A stretch of 64,000 bases of DNA from Fibrobacterota bacterium (GTDB taxonomy: Bacteria; Fibrobacterota; Chitinivibrionia; Chitinivibrionales; Chitinispirillaceae): NCBI GenBank assembly GCA_023459055.1, contig JAEWVR010000035.1:62001-126000 (forward strand). Direction: 5' to 3'. Positions within the stretch are counted from its first letter, which is position 1. Every line of letters begins with the position of its first letter. This document shows, one piece after another, positions 1 through 8,616 of the stretch. The notes under the pieces were generated by a model, which saw only the letters and a program-made list of their open reading frames with translations, ran no database searches and was not told the origin of the DNA. A program made the position numbers and the translations under genes.

Positions 1-716
1 TTCCCTCCTTTTTCAATACTGCCACTTTGACCGTAGTATGCATTTTTTCCATGCTTTCGTTCGTAATGTTTCGTAATGATCCAATCCTCAAGACGTGTAA
101 CATTGTTTTGTATGTTTTCTGTCAATTGTGCCATCTTTGCCAGTTCTTCAAGAATAACACTGTTGTAAACAGCTTTCTCCGGTGTTTCTCCCCATGTAAA
201 CGGTCCGTGACGCGCAACGAGCACCATCTGGATCTTTTTGTACGACAGGCTATCAAATGTTTTTACAATAAGTTTACCAGTTTCCTCTTCGTAATTACCC
301 TGAACAGAAACCTTGTCGATAACCGCGGTACAAGGTATATCGTCCGCAAGATGATCTGCATGTGTTGTACCGTAGATCGGAATCGGGCGGCATGTTTGAG
401 CCCAGGCAACGCTATAGGTTGAATGGGTATGGACAATGCCTGTAATATCAGGGAAATTTTTATATAGAACAGAATGTGTCTTTGTGTCTGATGAATACCT
501 GAGAGTGCCTTCGACTGTGTTATTGTCAAGATCGACTACAACCATATCGTCTGCAGAGAGTTTATCGTAGTCAATGCCACTTGGTTTAATCGCAAATACA
601 CCGCGATTTTTATCAAATGCACTTACATTTCCAAACGTATAAATAACAAGACCTCGCTTCGGAAGTTCAAGGTTGGCAAGCCATGCCTGCTCCTTTAGCT
701 CTTTGTAAATACTCAT
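1..716 (-). CDS. araD: L-ribulose-5-phosphate 4-epimerase, 3' end cut by window edge
   Basis: This enzyme converts L-ribulose 5-phosphate to D-xylulose 5-phosphate, the last step of arabinose entry into the pentose phosphate pathway, in the cytoplasm. Reading from the ATG at 716, 238 codons are open to the window edge. Visible marks are the substrate loop GNVSA, the zinc-ligand motif VHTHSTYS, a further ligand in VARHGPFTWG, and the family C-terminal signature HGKNAYYGQ near the edge. The E. coli protein is 231 aa, so only a few residues should be missing. It lies 16 bp downstream of araB on the same strand and should be cotranscribed with it. The call is firm; only the exact stop is unseen. 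Confidence 0.95.
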   Translation of the reverse strand, partial: MSIYKELKEQAWLANLELPKRGLVIYTFGNVSAFDKNRGVFAIKPSGIDYDKLSADDMVVVDLDNNTVEGTLRYSSDTKTHSVLYKNFPDITGIVHTHSTYSVAWAQTCRPIPIYGTTHADHLADDIPCTAVIDKVSVQGNYEEETGKLIVKTFDSLSYKKIQMVLVARHGPFTWGETPEKAVYNSVILEELAKMAQLTENIQNNVTRLEDWIITKHYERKHGKNAYYGQSGSIEKGG

Positions 717-732
717 TATATCCCTCTAAGCA

Positions 733-2397
733 TTAATTGTCAATTGCATGTTCGATAAAATTACCAATGGAACAGTATTTTTTGTACAGGGTGCGATAAA
801 TGACAGCCTTTTCTGCATCAGGAATGTACTCTTTCTCAAAGCCGCAACCCATCTTCTGCTGTGCATCATGTATAGAATTAAAAATACCGCAGGCTGTCGC
901 AGCAAACATCGCTGCACCAAGTGCACATGTCTGTTCCGAGGATGCAACTTTTATTGGCATATTGAGAACATTCGCCAATGTCTGCATTACATAGGTATCT
1001 TTTTTGGCGACACCACCAAGTGCAATAATACTTTTAATCGGAACACCTTCACTCTCAAATCTGTTAACGATGCGTTTAGCTCCGAATGCAGTTGCCTCAA
1101 CAAGACCCTTGAACACTGATGGCGCGTTATCTGCAATCCGTAATCCGGTGATTGCACCTTTAAGTGTATGGTTTGCATCAGGAGTTCTTCGTCCATTCAT
1201 CCAGTCAAGCGCAATGACATCTGTTTCGTTAAGTGGAAGCTTTGATGCCTCCTGTGACAGATTTCTTATCAACTGCCCGGAAATGTCATCAAGCATTGTT
1301 TTGCAGGATGAATCTGAAGCTGCTTTTTTATAGTTTTCAAGCGGCCATAGAAGCATCGTCCTGAACCATGCATAAATATCACCAAATGCCGATTGACCAG
1401 CTTCCATACCAAGCATGCCGGGTATAACCGATCCGTCAACCTGTCCGCAGATACCCCGTATTAATTTACTTCCATATTCTTCAATAGGTGCAACGAGAAT
1501 ATCACATGTGGATGTTCCAATAATTTTACACAAAGAGAACGGTTCAATACCGCCACCAACAGCTCCCATATGTGCATCAAAACCACCGACACCGACAACA
1601 ACATTAGTGGACAACCCAAGACGTTGTGCCCATTCCGGTGAAAGGTTACCGAATGGTTCTGTACATGTATAGGTGTTTGTAAATAAACGCTCTCTGATTC
1701 CTTTAAGTAAAGGATCAATTCTCGTGAGAAACTCCTCAGATGGCAATCCGTTGTATTCAGTATGCCACATTGCTTTATGGCCGGCTGCACATCGGCTTCT
1801 TTTCATGGTAACTGGATCGGTGTTTCCTGTAAGCAGTGCTGGGATCCAGTCGCAGTGTTCCACCCATGAGTATGCATGATTTCTGACCTTTTCATCACAC
1901 CTGATAACATGAAGCATTTTGGCCCAAAACCATTCCGGTGAGTAAATTCCACCAATATATTGAGTGTAATCAATTCCACCCCAGTTTTTTGCCACAAAAT
2001 TTATTTCTTCCGCTTCTTTTACAGATGAGTGATCTTTCCATAAAACAAACATTGCATTTGGGTTTTCAGAAAATTCAGGATGCAGTGCAAGAGGTGTTCC
2101 ATATTTGTCAACAGCAACCGGTGTGGAACCTGTTGTGTCAACAGAGATTGCCACGATCCGTGATGCCGTACCGGCAGGTGCTTTTTTAAGCGCTTCAATT
2201 ATTGTCAGTTCCAAACCATCAATATAATCCTGTGGATGCTGCCTGAATATATTCTCTGATGGATTACAGTACATCCCTTTGCTCCACCGGCTGTAATAAT
2301 TAACCGATGATGAAATCTCATGTCCGTTGTCAGTATCAACAATAATAGTTCTTACGGAATCAGAACCAAAGTCAACTCCAATAACAAGATTTTTCAT
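733..2397 (-). CDS. araB: Ribulokinase (FGGY carbohydrate kinase)
   Basis: Phosphorylates L-ribulose with ATP to L-ribulose 5-phosphate, feeding the epimerase encoded directly downstream. The 554-residue length fits AraB (566 in E. coli). The N-terminus MKNLVIGVDFGSDSVR holds the first ATPase-fold phosphate loop. ISVDTTGSTPV and the substrate-side motif LWKDHSS are typical of ribulokinase, and ALGGVAKKD with ALGAAMFAA form the C-terminal ATP-binding part. The ATG follows AGGGGA at good spacing. No araA isomerase lies between the two genes or elsewhere in the window, so ribulose must come from an araA beyond the left edge or elsewhere. Expression is probably controlled through the palindrome at 2470-2495. 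Confidence 0.96.
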   Translation of the reverse strand: MKNLVIGVDFGSDSVRTIIVDTDNGHEISSSVNYYSRWSKGMYCNPSENIFRQHPQDYIDGLELTIIEALKKAPAGTASRIVAISVDTTGSTPVAVDKYGTPLALHPEFSENPNAMFVLWKDHSSVKEAEEINFVAKNWGGIDYTQYIGGIYSPEWFWAKMLHVIRCDEKVRNHAYSWVEHCDWIPALLTGNTDPVTMKRSRCAAGHKAMWHTEYNGLPSEEFLTRIDPLLKGIRERLFTNTYTCTEPFGNLSPEWAQRLGLSTNVVVGVGGFDAHMGAVGGGIEPFSLCKIIGTSTCDILVAPIEEYGSKLIRGICGQVDGSVIPGMLGMEAGQSAFGDIYAWFRTMLLWPLENYKKAASDSSCKTMLDDISGQLIRNLSQEASKLPLNETDVIALDWMNGRRTPDANHTLKGAITGLRIADNAPSVFKGLVEATAFGAKRIVNRFESEGVPIKSIIALGGVAKKDTYVMQTLANVLNMPIKVASSEQTCALGAAMFAATACGIFNSIHDAQQKMGCGFEKEYIPDAEKAVIYRTLYKKYCSIGNFIEHAIDN

Positions 2398-2469
2398 AGA
2401 TCCCCTGTAAATAATACCCGATCGCGCAACCAGATACTATTCGGTTGTATAGTTTCTGAAGTATATCGC

Positions 2470-2495
2470 AAAGTGTGTTAACGTTAACACACTTT
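2470..2495. promoter_or_regulatory. Palindromic LacI-family operator upstream of araB
   Basis: A perfect 26-bp palindrome with core TTAACGTTAA centred on CpG lies 73 bp upstream of the araB start. LacI/GalR-family operators commonly have this central CG symmetry. On the minus strand it is followed by TTTGCG-type and TATACA-type promoter-like elements, so a bound repressor could block araBD transcription. The gene for a LacI-type regulator is immediately upstream. The rest of the 334-bp gap (2398-2731) shows no gene. Confidence 0.75.
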
Positions 2496-2731
2496 TGAAA
2501 TATAAGGTAAGTATTTTCAATTAGCAAATAAATTTTGAAGGATTTGAAAATACACAACAGAATTATCATTTTTCAACCAACCCTATCGTTTTTATATATG
2601 GCACTGTTGAGGTAACAGAATACACATTGTATCATTTCAATACATCCGAAATGTGATTACCGACATGCGATAATTATATGGCAACTGTCGTACGGTCGGC
2701 GTTTGTGTATAACTATCTGAAAAAATTCCAA

Positions 2732-3769
2732 TCAGCCGTTACTTGATAGGTAGTACTGAAGATTTTCCCTGGTAATAATATCGATCGGCATCATAATACG
2801 ATTGCTTTTAACCTGCTCTTTAAGTACAATGGATTTATAAAGTGCATAGATTCCTATGAATCCCTGTTCATCAGCTTTCTGGCTTATTAGGAAATCAATA
2901 AATCCTTCATTTAAAAGCTCGATGTTTTCCTTTACAAGATCGTATCCGATAATGTAAATATCACGGTCCGGCTGACTCCTGAAATACTCCGCTGCAATAT
3001 GTGTTGCGCTGTTAGGAATAAAAATGCCTCTGCAATGAGGAGTTTCATGGAGTACTTTTTCCATAAATTGACTCGTATTAATATTGGTAATTCGATCAAG
3101 TGTAAATGTTTTTATATAGATAAGATCATTACCGGAAAAAAAAGATCTGAATCCATCAGCACGATTCTTGATATGAATATCATCAGCAATAGTGATAATT
3201 GCAATTGATGACGCCTCATCTTTAATTAAAAGACTCATTAGTTTTGCGGCAACCACTCCGCTTTGAAACGAATCCTGACCAATGAAACATTTGGCCTGCG
3301 TGTAAGGCAGCTCTGAATCAAAGAGTACGTATGGAATTTTATCCGATAATTTATTGATAAAATCCAACACTACGTCAGTATCAATCGGCGCTAAAAGGAT
3401 GCCATCCACCTCCTCATCAAGTGCTTTTGCAAAAATGCGCTTTTGTGAAAGAGCAGAATATCGGTCATAATACATATATCGCACCGATACTTTATATAAT
3501 TTTAACTCGTTGAGCGCTTTTTCGATGCCCCGGGCAGACATCTCCCAATAGCAGCTGTCCTGCTCCAGTTTTGGCATGATGACAAGGAATACATAATTTT
3601 TCGAAATTGAAAGACGACTGCCGAAGATATTCCGCGTATATCCGTTCTCTTTGATAATCTTGCGGATAAGTTCCTCTTTATCCTTTGCAACCCGCCCCCG
3701 GTTATGCAAAACCCGGTCAACAGTCCCGATCGATACATTTGCCAATTCAGCTATTTCTTTGATTTTCAT
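2732..3769 (-). CDS. LacI-family transcriptional regulator, probable arabinose-operon repressor
   Basis: A DNA-binding regulator of 345 aa. Residues 1-50 carry the LacI helix-turn-helix and hinge (MKIKEIAELANVSIGTVDRV, then LHNRGRVAKDKEE). The VSIGTVDRVL form is common in Bacteroidetes/Fibrobacteres-type LacI proteins. Residues about 55-340 are a periplasmic-binding-protein-like ligand domain (YVFLVIMPKL, GILLAPIDTD, FIGQDSFQSG, IGYDLVKENI). It sits upstream of araB on the same strand with a palindromic operator in between, so control of araBD is the natural inference; the inducer cannot be read from sequence. A shorter TAACGTTA core at 3847-3854, in its own upstream region, may allow autoregulation. 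Confidence 0.9.
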   Translation of the reverse strand: MKIKEIAELANVSIGTVDRVLHNRGRVAKDKEELIRKIIKENGYTRNIFGSRLSISKNYVFLVIMPKLEQDSCYWEMSARGIEKALNELKLYKVSVRYMYYDRYSALSQKRIFAKALDEEVDGILLAPIDTDVVLDFINKLSDKIPYVLFDSELPYTQAKCFIGQDSFQSGVVAAKLMSLLIKDEASSIAIITIADDIHIKNRADGFRSFFSGNDLIYIKTFTLDRITNINTSQFMEKVLHETPHCRGIFIPNSATHIAAEYFRSQPDRDIYIIGYDLVKENIELLNEGFIDFLISQKADEQGFIGIYALYKSIVLKEQVKSNRIMMPIDIITRENLQYYLSSNG

Positions 3770-3846
3770 ATAGTGTAGAAATTATTATCTGTTAAAATAG
3801 TATCAAGTGTTCCGGTTTTTGATTATCCGGTTTTAATTAAACTACA

Positions 3847-3854
3847 TAACGTTA
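3847..3854. promoter_or_regulatory. Possible second, weaker LacI-type half-conserved operator
   Basis: The 8-bp palindrome TAACGTTA matches the centre of the araB operator and lies 78 bp upstream of the regulator start, between two divergent genes. Only the core is shared; the GTGTG/CACAC flanks are absent. It may be an autoregulatory site or chance. Confidence 0.3.
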
Positions 3855-3986
3855 GTATCTTTGTCAATACAGAGATATCAGTTTGTAGTTATTGATTCTA
3901 TCTGTTATTGCATCAGACACTGTCAAAAAGGTATCTTGAATAATCAGTTTGATGTGGAATATGATTTTTCGTGGAGGAGTAATTCA

Positions 3987-5384
3987 TTGGTACAGAGAGC
4001 TACATATTTATTTTTCCTGATCGCAGGATTGTGTTTTTTCGGAAATGTGCACAGTCATGCAGCAGACTGCGGAAAGAACCGTAATACTGTTTTGTCAAAT
4101 CAATTGTTGACACGGGCGATTCCCTTTCTAAAGGTTAAAAAAACCGATTCCGCACTGGTGTATCTTGATAAATCGGTAAGTGCTGATCCCTGTAATATCA
4201 GCGCATTGTGGGAAGCCGGCTGGGCGTATTATCAGGCGGAAAAGTGGCAGAAAGTCTGTGAATTATGGGGTAGAGTCAAAGAACTGCAACCATCAACACC
4301 TGGTTTGTCAATTAATCTGAAAATGGCACAGGAGCGCGCTTCGGTTCAAATGTATCTTGATACCGTTACACTCAATAGCGATGTAACTATAGATACTATT
4401 GCCGATGTCTCACAAACTGTTTCTGTAACAGCAGTAGGGGATATTCAGCTTGGACGGGCATGGCCCGAAGAGTATGCCGCATTACCGGATGGCGGGCCGG
4501 AAGCATTACTGGATCAGGTGAGCCCCTATCTAAAAGACGATATCACCTTCGGAAATCTTGAAACGGTGTTGTCAAATACCGGTGGTACCATGAAAGGATT
4601 GCGTGGCAAACAGGGAATTTTTGTTTTCCGTGTACCGGTATCATATGCATCGGGTCTTAAAAATGCTGGTTTTACTGTACTGGGTACAGCGAATAATCAT
4701 GCCAATGATTTTAAAACAGAGGGAATGTATGCAACCATGAATGCGCTGGATTCTGCAAAAATTTTGCATAGCGGGAAAACAGGTGTTGTGGCATCGTGGA
4801 ATGTCAAGGGAGTACGCGTTTGTATGGTCGCTTATTCCAATCAGGAATCTGCCTATACAATACAGGATTCTCTAAATGTCTGGAAAAGGATACGCTCTTT
4901 AGACCTGAATCATGACATCGTTATTGTTTCATTTCATGGTGGTGCAGAGGGGCGTCAGGCAAATCGGATCAAAGATACGGTAGAATATTATTATGGTGAA
5001 AATCGCGGTAATGCATTCAAATTCGCACGATGGGCAGTTGATGCAGGTGCAGACCTTGTTCTCGGACATGGACCTCATGTGTTGAGAGGTATGGAAAAAT
5101 ATCGAGGACGACTGATTGCTTACAGCCTGGGTAATTTCAGCAGTTATAAATCATTTGTCACTGATGGCGCTCTGAGTTACAGTATTATATTGAAAGTATC
5201 ACTTGCAAAAAATGGTGTCTGCAAACAGGCATCAGTTATTCCACTGGTTTTTAACGCTGATGGCAAACCGGGGATTGACAACGATAAAAATGCGATATCA
5301 ATGCTCAATACGCTTTCAACCGAAGACCTGAAATCGACCGCTGTTGTGTTTGATAGTTCCGGTAATGTTGATTTTACAAAATAA
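3987..5384 (+). CDS. CapA/PGA_cap-family secreted phosphoesterase-like protein with N-terminal TPR
   Basis: The start chosen is the TTG at 3987, because GGAGGAG lies 7 bp before it and it opens a clean signal peptide (MVQRATYLFFLIAGLCFFGN, cleavage near HSHA-ADC). This gives 465 aa. After the signal, about 100 residues look like TPR helices (ALVYLDKSVSADPCNISALW). From about residue 145 the PGA_cap/CapA metallophosphatase fold follows: AVGDIQLGR, FGNLETVLS, TANNHANDF, SFHGGAEG, LGHGPHVLRG and YSLGNF. Family members are linked to poly-gamma-glutamate or capsule synthesis, but many are uncharacterised secreted hydrolases. No capB/capC genes are nearby, so a capsule role is not supported here. 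It stands alone, divergent from the LacI gene. Confidence 0.8.
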   Translation: MVQRATYLFFLIAGLCFFGNVHSHAADCGKNRNTVLSNQLLTRAIPFLKVKKTDSALVYLDKSVSADPCNISALWEAGWAYYQAEKWQKVCELWGRVKELQPSTPGLSINLKMAQERASVQMYLDTVTLNSDVTIDTIADVSQTVSVTAVGDIQLGRAWPEEYAALPDGGPEALLDQVSPYLKDDITFGNLETVLSNTGGTMKGLRGKQGIFVFRVPVSYASGLKNAGFTVLGTANNHANDFKTEGMYATMNALDSAKILHSGKTGVVASWNVKGVRVCMVAYSNQESAYTIQDSLNVWKRIRSLDLNHDIVIVSFHGGAEGRQANRIKDTVEYYYGENRGNAFKFARWAVDAGADLVLGHGPHVLRGMEKYRGRLIAYSLGNFSSYKSFVTDGALSYSIILKVSLAKNGVCKQASVIPLVFNADGKPGIDNDKNAISMLNTLSTEDLKSTAVVFDSSGNVDFTK

Positions 5385-5409
5385 CAGGACCATTTTTGTG
5401 GCTGCATAG

Positions 5410-5580
5410 ATGGTGGCCGCAGTTCTAGTGTTTACGATCCGATGGGCTGGCCCGCTATGCACCAACGTAAAGAATATTTGTATCAATGAAAATTATATCC
5501 TCCAAGTGCCCGAATGTGTCACACTGCTTGATCTTAACGATGCACCGCTTGTCAAAAATGATGAATCAGATCTCGCTTAG
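5410..5580 (+). CDS. Possible 56-aa small protein or gene remnant
   Basis: An ATG at 5410 opens 56 codons to TAG at 5580. The second half (residues about 27-56, running from NENY to DESDLA) has codon use like neighbouring genes, while the first half is hydrophobic and unremarkable. There is no clear ribosome binding site. It could be a small gene, the tail of a decayed gene, or chance. The rest of the 357-bp gap between the CapA-like gene and the TIGR02147 gene shows no other signal; the last 60 bp are AT-rich and probably hold the next promoter. Confidence 0.2.
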   Translation: MVAAVLVFTIRWAGPLCTNVKNICINENYILQVPECVTLLDLNDAPLVKNDESDLA

Positions 5581-5741
5581 CGTATACACATTTCATTGGT
5601 TAGCTGTGGTATTGTCTAATTATATTTATAAATATCAAACAGTTACACACGACGTCGTATACAATATGTATACGGTTATTCAGGTGTTAGCGAAGTTTTC
5701 CAGATAAAAACGCATATTTTATTGCTATATTTACTTATACT

Positions 5742-6593
5742 ATGAAACCAATATTTTCTTATATTGATTACCGATGGTATCTCAAGGAGTACTACGAGGA
5801 GCAGAAGGTAAACAGTCGCTGTTTTTCCTACCGTTATTTTTCCATGAAAGCCGGGATCAATTCTCCAAGTTTTCTAAAACAGGTCATTGAATCAAAACGT
5901 AATCTTACACCTTTGACAATTAATAAATTCATAATCGCACTGAAACATACAGAGAAGGAAGCCGCTTATTTTCGCCATCTTGTACTATTCAATCAGGCGA
6001 AATCTGCGACTGAAAAACAGGAACATTATGTTATCATGTTATCGATGATGCATACTGTAAAGGAGTTGAAACTGAATGCTTTACAGCATGAGTATTACAA
6101 TCACTGGTTTGTTCCAATCGTACGTGAACTTGTCTGTCTGTATAATTTCAGGGATGATTTTAAAAAAATTGCCGAAATGGTAATCCCATCAATACAACCA
6201 GGTGATGCACGATATGCTTTGAAACTTCTTAATAAACTTGGAATGATTGAACAAATGTCTGATGGTTCATACAGACAGACAGATACTGCTATTATGTCTG
6301 ACAGCTCGATTGATCGTATGGCTGTCCGCTCGTTCAATCGCGAAATGATTAAAAAAGCAGAGTCATCACTTGATACAATATCTGTTGATCATCGTCAGAT
6401 TTACGGAATGACTATAGGCATTTCAAAAGAGTGTTATGATGTTCTTACTGCAGAAATGCAGGCATTTCGTGACCGTGTCGTAACAATTGTCAATAACGAT
6501 ATGAGATCTGACTGTGTCTATCAGTTAAATCTGCAGCTGTTTCCTCTCAGTAAACACATTGATAACGGAAAAAACATCGAGGAGACGATATGA
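5742..6593 (+). CDS. TIGR02147 family protein (putative HTH regulator), copy 1
   Basis: A 283-aa member of TIGR02147, a family expanded in Fibrobacter and of unproven function. The N-terminus has the family opening IFSYIDYRWYLKEYYEE. Residues about 25-65 look like an XRE-type helix-turn-helix (YRYFSMKAGINSPSFLKQVI, then ESKRNLT), followed by the conserved YFRHLVLFNQAKSATEK. A winged-helix-like part follows near residues 155-180 (LLNKLGMIEQMSDGSYRQTD). I infer a transcriptional or signalling regulator; this is not shown for the family. No Shine-Dalgarno is visible before the ATG; TATACT lies directly in front, which may mean a very short leader. The stop overlaps the next start as ATGA, so the two proteins are made together. 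Confidence 0.88.
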   Translation: MKPIFSYIDYRWYLKEYYEEQKVNSRCFSYRYFSMKAGINSPSFLKQVIESKRNLTPLTINKFIIALKHTEKEAAYFRHLVLFNQAKSATEKQEHYVIMLSMMHTVKELKLNALQHEYYNHWFVPIVRELVCLYNFRDDFKKIAEMVIPSIQPGDARYALKLLNKLGMIEQMSDGSYRQTDTAIMSDSSIDRMAVRSFNREMIKKAESSLDTISVDHRQIYGMTIGISKECYDVLTAEMQAFRDRVVTIVNNDMRSDCVYQLNLQLFPLSKHIDNGKNIEETI

Positions 6594-8260
6594 ACTACCT
6601 GCTGTACAGTATACTGTGCTGTGTTACTGTTTTGTTAACAATGCTTTCATGTGGTACAACATCAGTTGCCGGCGGATCCAGTTCCACCGATAACGGTAAA
6701 GTATTCGGGAATATTCTTGATGAAAACGGTGATATCGCTTCTAATACAGTAGTGAAACTTTACAGGTCAGATTATGATCCGTACAGGGACTCTGCAATAA
6801 TATTAATTGATACGACCAATGAACAGGGTGAATATGCTTTTTCAAAACTTTCATCCGGAATATACACTGTCGAAGCGGTCGATATGCGGTACAGAACCCG
6901 GGCACTCGTACAATCGATTGCGGTCGATTCACTGAATGTAAATGCCACAGTTGCTGTACTTTCAAAAACCGGTACAATTACAATCATGATACCGGATGAA
7001 ACCGGTGATACAAATGGCTATGTATATATTCCCGGAACCTCATATTTTTCAAAAGTTCTTAACCGGATTGCTGTTATTGACTCAGTTCCCGCTGGCATTA
7101 TTGAAGAACTGCTATACAAAAATAATGTTGCTATGGTAAATGATCATATCGTGGCGACAGGCGTTACGGTTATGCCGGGTGCAGATATCGTAGTTACTGA
7201 CTATTTCGGTTGGAGCTATTCAAAGGAACTTATACTTAATACATCAACAACCGGTGCTGGTATTCAGGAATCTGTTACAAATTTTCCGGTATTGATCAGA
7301 TTATCAGAGAATAATTTTAATTTCAGTCAGGCCCGAAATAACGGCAGTGATATTCGCTTTAAAAAGTCGAGTGATATACCCCTGAACTATGAGATAGAGC
7401 GATGGGATGCGGAAGCAAAAAAAGCAGAGTTATGGGTGATGCTTGACACGCTTAAGGGTAATGATAGTGAGCAATGTATTACAATGTTATGGGGAAATGC
7501 TGATGTACCGGATGATGATAGTGTCAATAATGTATTTGACACATCAAATGGTTTTCAGGGGGTGTGGCATATGTGTGGAAAAAGCGATGGTGCAGTTACT
7601 GATGCTACGCCTAATCAATACAATGGAATACCGTCGGGTACATCATTACCGGGCTGTGTTGAAGGGGTGATTGGCACAGCACGGTCGTTTGATGGGCTGA
7701 CAAGTTACGTGGTGATGCAAAACAGCGCATCAGGTAAACTGGACATGCCGCAAAGCGGGGACTACACATTTTCACTTTGGGTCAATGCAGATTCAATAGA
7801 CTCCTTGTGGCATGTCATCGCATCAAAAGGCCATGAACAGTATTACCTCAAGTACAAATGCTTTGGAAATCAGAAAGCCACCTGGGAATTTGTTGAATTT
7901 CAGGATCAGAAAGGGTGGGACATTAGTGAAGATTCCATACCATCAGCACCCGGACCTGGCCAGTGGGTATATCTGACAGGTGTACGAAACGGTTCAAAAC
8001 AATTACTTTACATCAATGGAAATTGTGTTGATAGTACGATCAGTACACAATCGGGAAACTATAAACGTGTAACAAACGACGACTTTTTTGTAGGCCGCTC
8101 TGCACGACAGGTATTGATTCCCGGTGATGAAGGCTGGTGTTATTTCAAAGGGAAAATTGATGAAATCCGCTTAGTCAACCGGGTACTTAGTCCGGAATGG
8201 ATACGATTGGCGTACATGAATCAGAAAACGGATGATGTACTTGTACAGTTCAGAAAGTAA
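6590..8260 (+). CDS. Secreted lipoprotein with CarboxypepD-like, DUF2341 and LamG domains
   Basis: A 556-aa extracytoplasmic protein. Residues 1-21 form a lipoprotein signal ending in TMLSC, with Cys at 21, followed by a low-complexity linker. Residues about 37-125 resemble a carboxypeptidase-regulatory-like beta fold (GNILDENGDIASNTVVKLYR). About 215-310 is a DUF2341-like domain (NFPVLIRLSENNFNF, NYEIERWDAE, ELWVMLDTL, ITMLWGN). About 325-550 is a LamG/concanavalin-A-like jellyroll (GVWHM, ARSFDG, YTFSLWVNADS, FKGKIDEIRLVNRVLS). No catalytic domain is recognised, so it probably binds carbohydrate or another surface ligand. Its start overlaps the TIGR02147 stop (ATGA). The same architecture of pair recurs at 32706-34933 with an unrelated lipoprotein. 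Confidence 0.85.
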   Translation: MNYLLYSILCCVTVLLTMLSCGTTSVAGGSSSTDNGKVFGNILDENGDIASNTVVKLYRSDYDPYRDSAIILIDTTNEQGEYAFSKLSSGIYTVEAVDMRYRTRALVQSIAVDSLNVNATVAVLSKTGTITIMIPDETGDTNGYVYIPGTSYFSKVLNRIAVIDSVPAGIIEELLYKNNVAMVNDHIVATGVTVMPGADIVVTDYFGWSYSKELILNTSTTGAGIQESVTNFPVLIRLSENNFNFSQARNNGSDIRFKKSSDIPLNYEIERWDAEAKKAELWVMLDTLKGNDSEQCITMLWGNADVPDDDSVNNVFDTSNGFQGVWHMCGKSDGAVTDATPNQYNGIPSGTSLPGCVEGVIGTARSFDGLTSYVVMQNSASGKLDMPQSGDYTFSLWVNADSIDSLWHVIASKGHEQYYLKYKCFGNQKATWEFVEFQDQKGWDISEDSIPSAPGPGQWVYLTGVRNGSKQLLYINGNCVDSTISTQSGNYKRVTNDDFFVGRSARQVLIPGDEGWCYFKGKIDEIRLVNRVLSPEWIRLAYMNQKTDDVLVQFRK

Positions 8261-8286
8261 GAAGGTTGAGGAGGGAACAAGAATGG

Positions 8287-8376
8287 TTGAGATTAAGGTT
8301 AAGGCTAAGTGAAAACAGGAAAAGATCTGTCCTCTCAACCTCAACCTCAACCTTAACCTTAACCTTAATCTCAATC
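8287..8376. repeat. Telomere-like hexamer repeats forming an inverted repeat
   Basis: Seven hexamers run from 8335 to 8376: three TCAACC, two TTAACC, then TTAATC and TCAATC. A short inverted set lies at 8287-8304, and the 18-bp arms 8287-8304 and 8357-8374 are perfect complements, so a stem with a loop of about 52 nt can form. GGTTGAGG also occurs at 8264-8271. The element begins just after the stop of the lipoprotein gene. It may act as a terminator or be a slippage-prone repeat. It is not coding: one frame would be an Arg-Leu alternation. Confidence 0.8.
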
Positions 8377-8396
8377 TTACATAGACATAAAAAAGA

Positions 8397-8436
8397 AACT
8401 GTCGGTTACGGTCCCGGCAAGGAGCAACCGACAGTT
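8397..8436. repeat. 11-bp inverted repeat (hairpin) upstream of GH31 gene
   Basis: AACTGTCGGTT at 8397-8407 pairs perfectly with AACCGACAGTT at 8426-8436 across an 18-nt GC-rich loop. No T-run follows it on the plus strand. It could be the end of the preceding transcript, a regulator site, or part of a small palindromic repeat element. The remaining sequence to 8616 has no recognised gene. Confidence 0.5.
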
Positions 8437-8616
8437 CTGTGTAAAGGTCGTTCGCAGTGTTGCAACTGCAATCGTCCCTTTGATATTGAACGTAAAATCA
8501 GCAGTTTAGTAAAAAGGATCCTGCAATAGCAGTGGCCCTGTTGTTATCTGCAGATTTATAGGTAAAATACTCAATTGGCGACGATATTCCACAACTTTAA
8601 TCAGAGGAGTGATCGT

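Noticed and set aside
748..1119. Long frames opposite araB and other large genes
   Set aside because: They are antisense or out-of-frame shadows of well-identified genes, without their own motifs or ribosome binding sites.
8171..8374. Minus-strand frame starting with alternating Leu-Arg
   Set aside because: This is the translation of the hexamer repeats, then of the antisense of the lipoprotein gene.
8266..8529. Plus-strand frame of 87 codons
   Set aside because: It covers the hexamer array and the 11-bp hairpin, has no ribosome binding site and no recognisable protein pattern.
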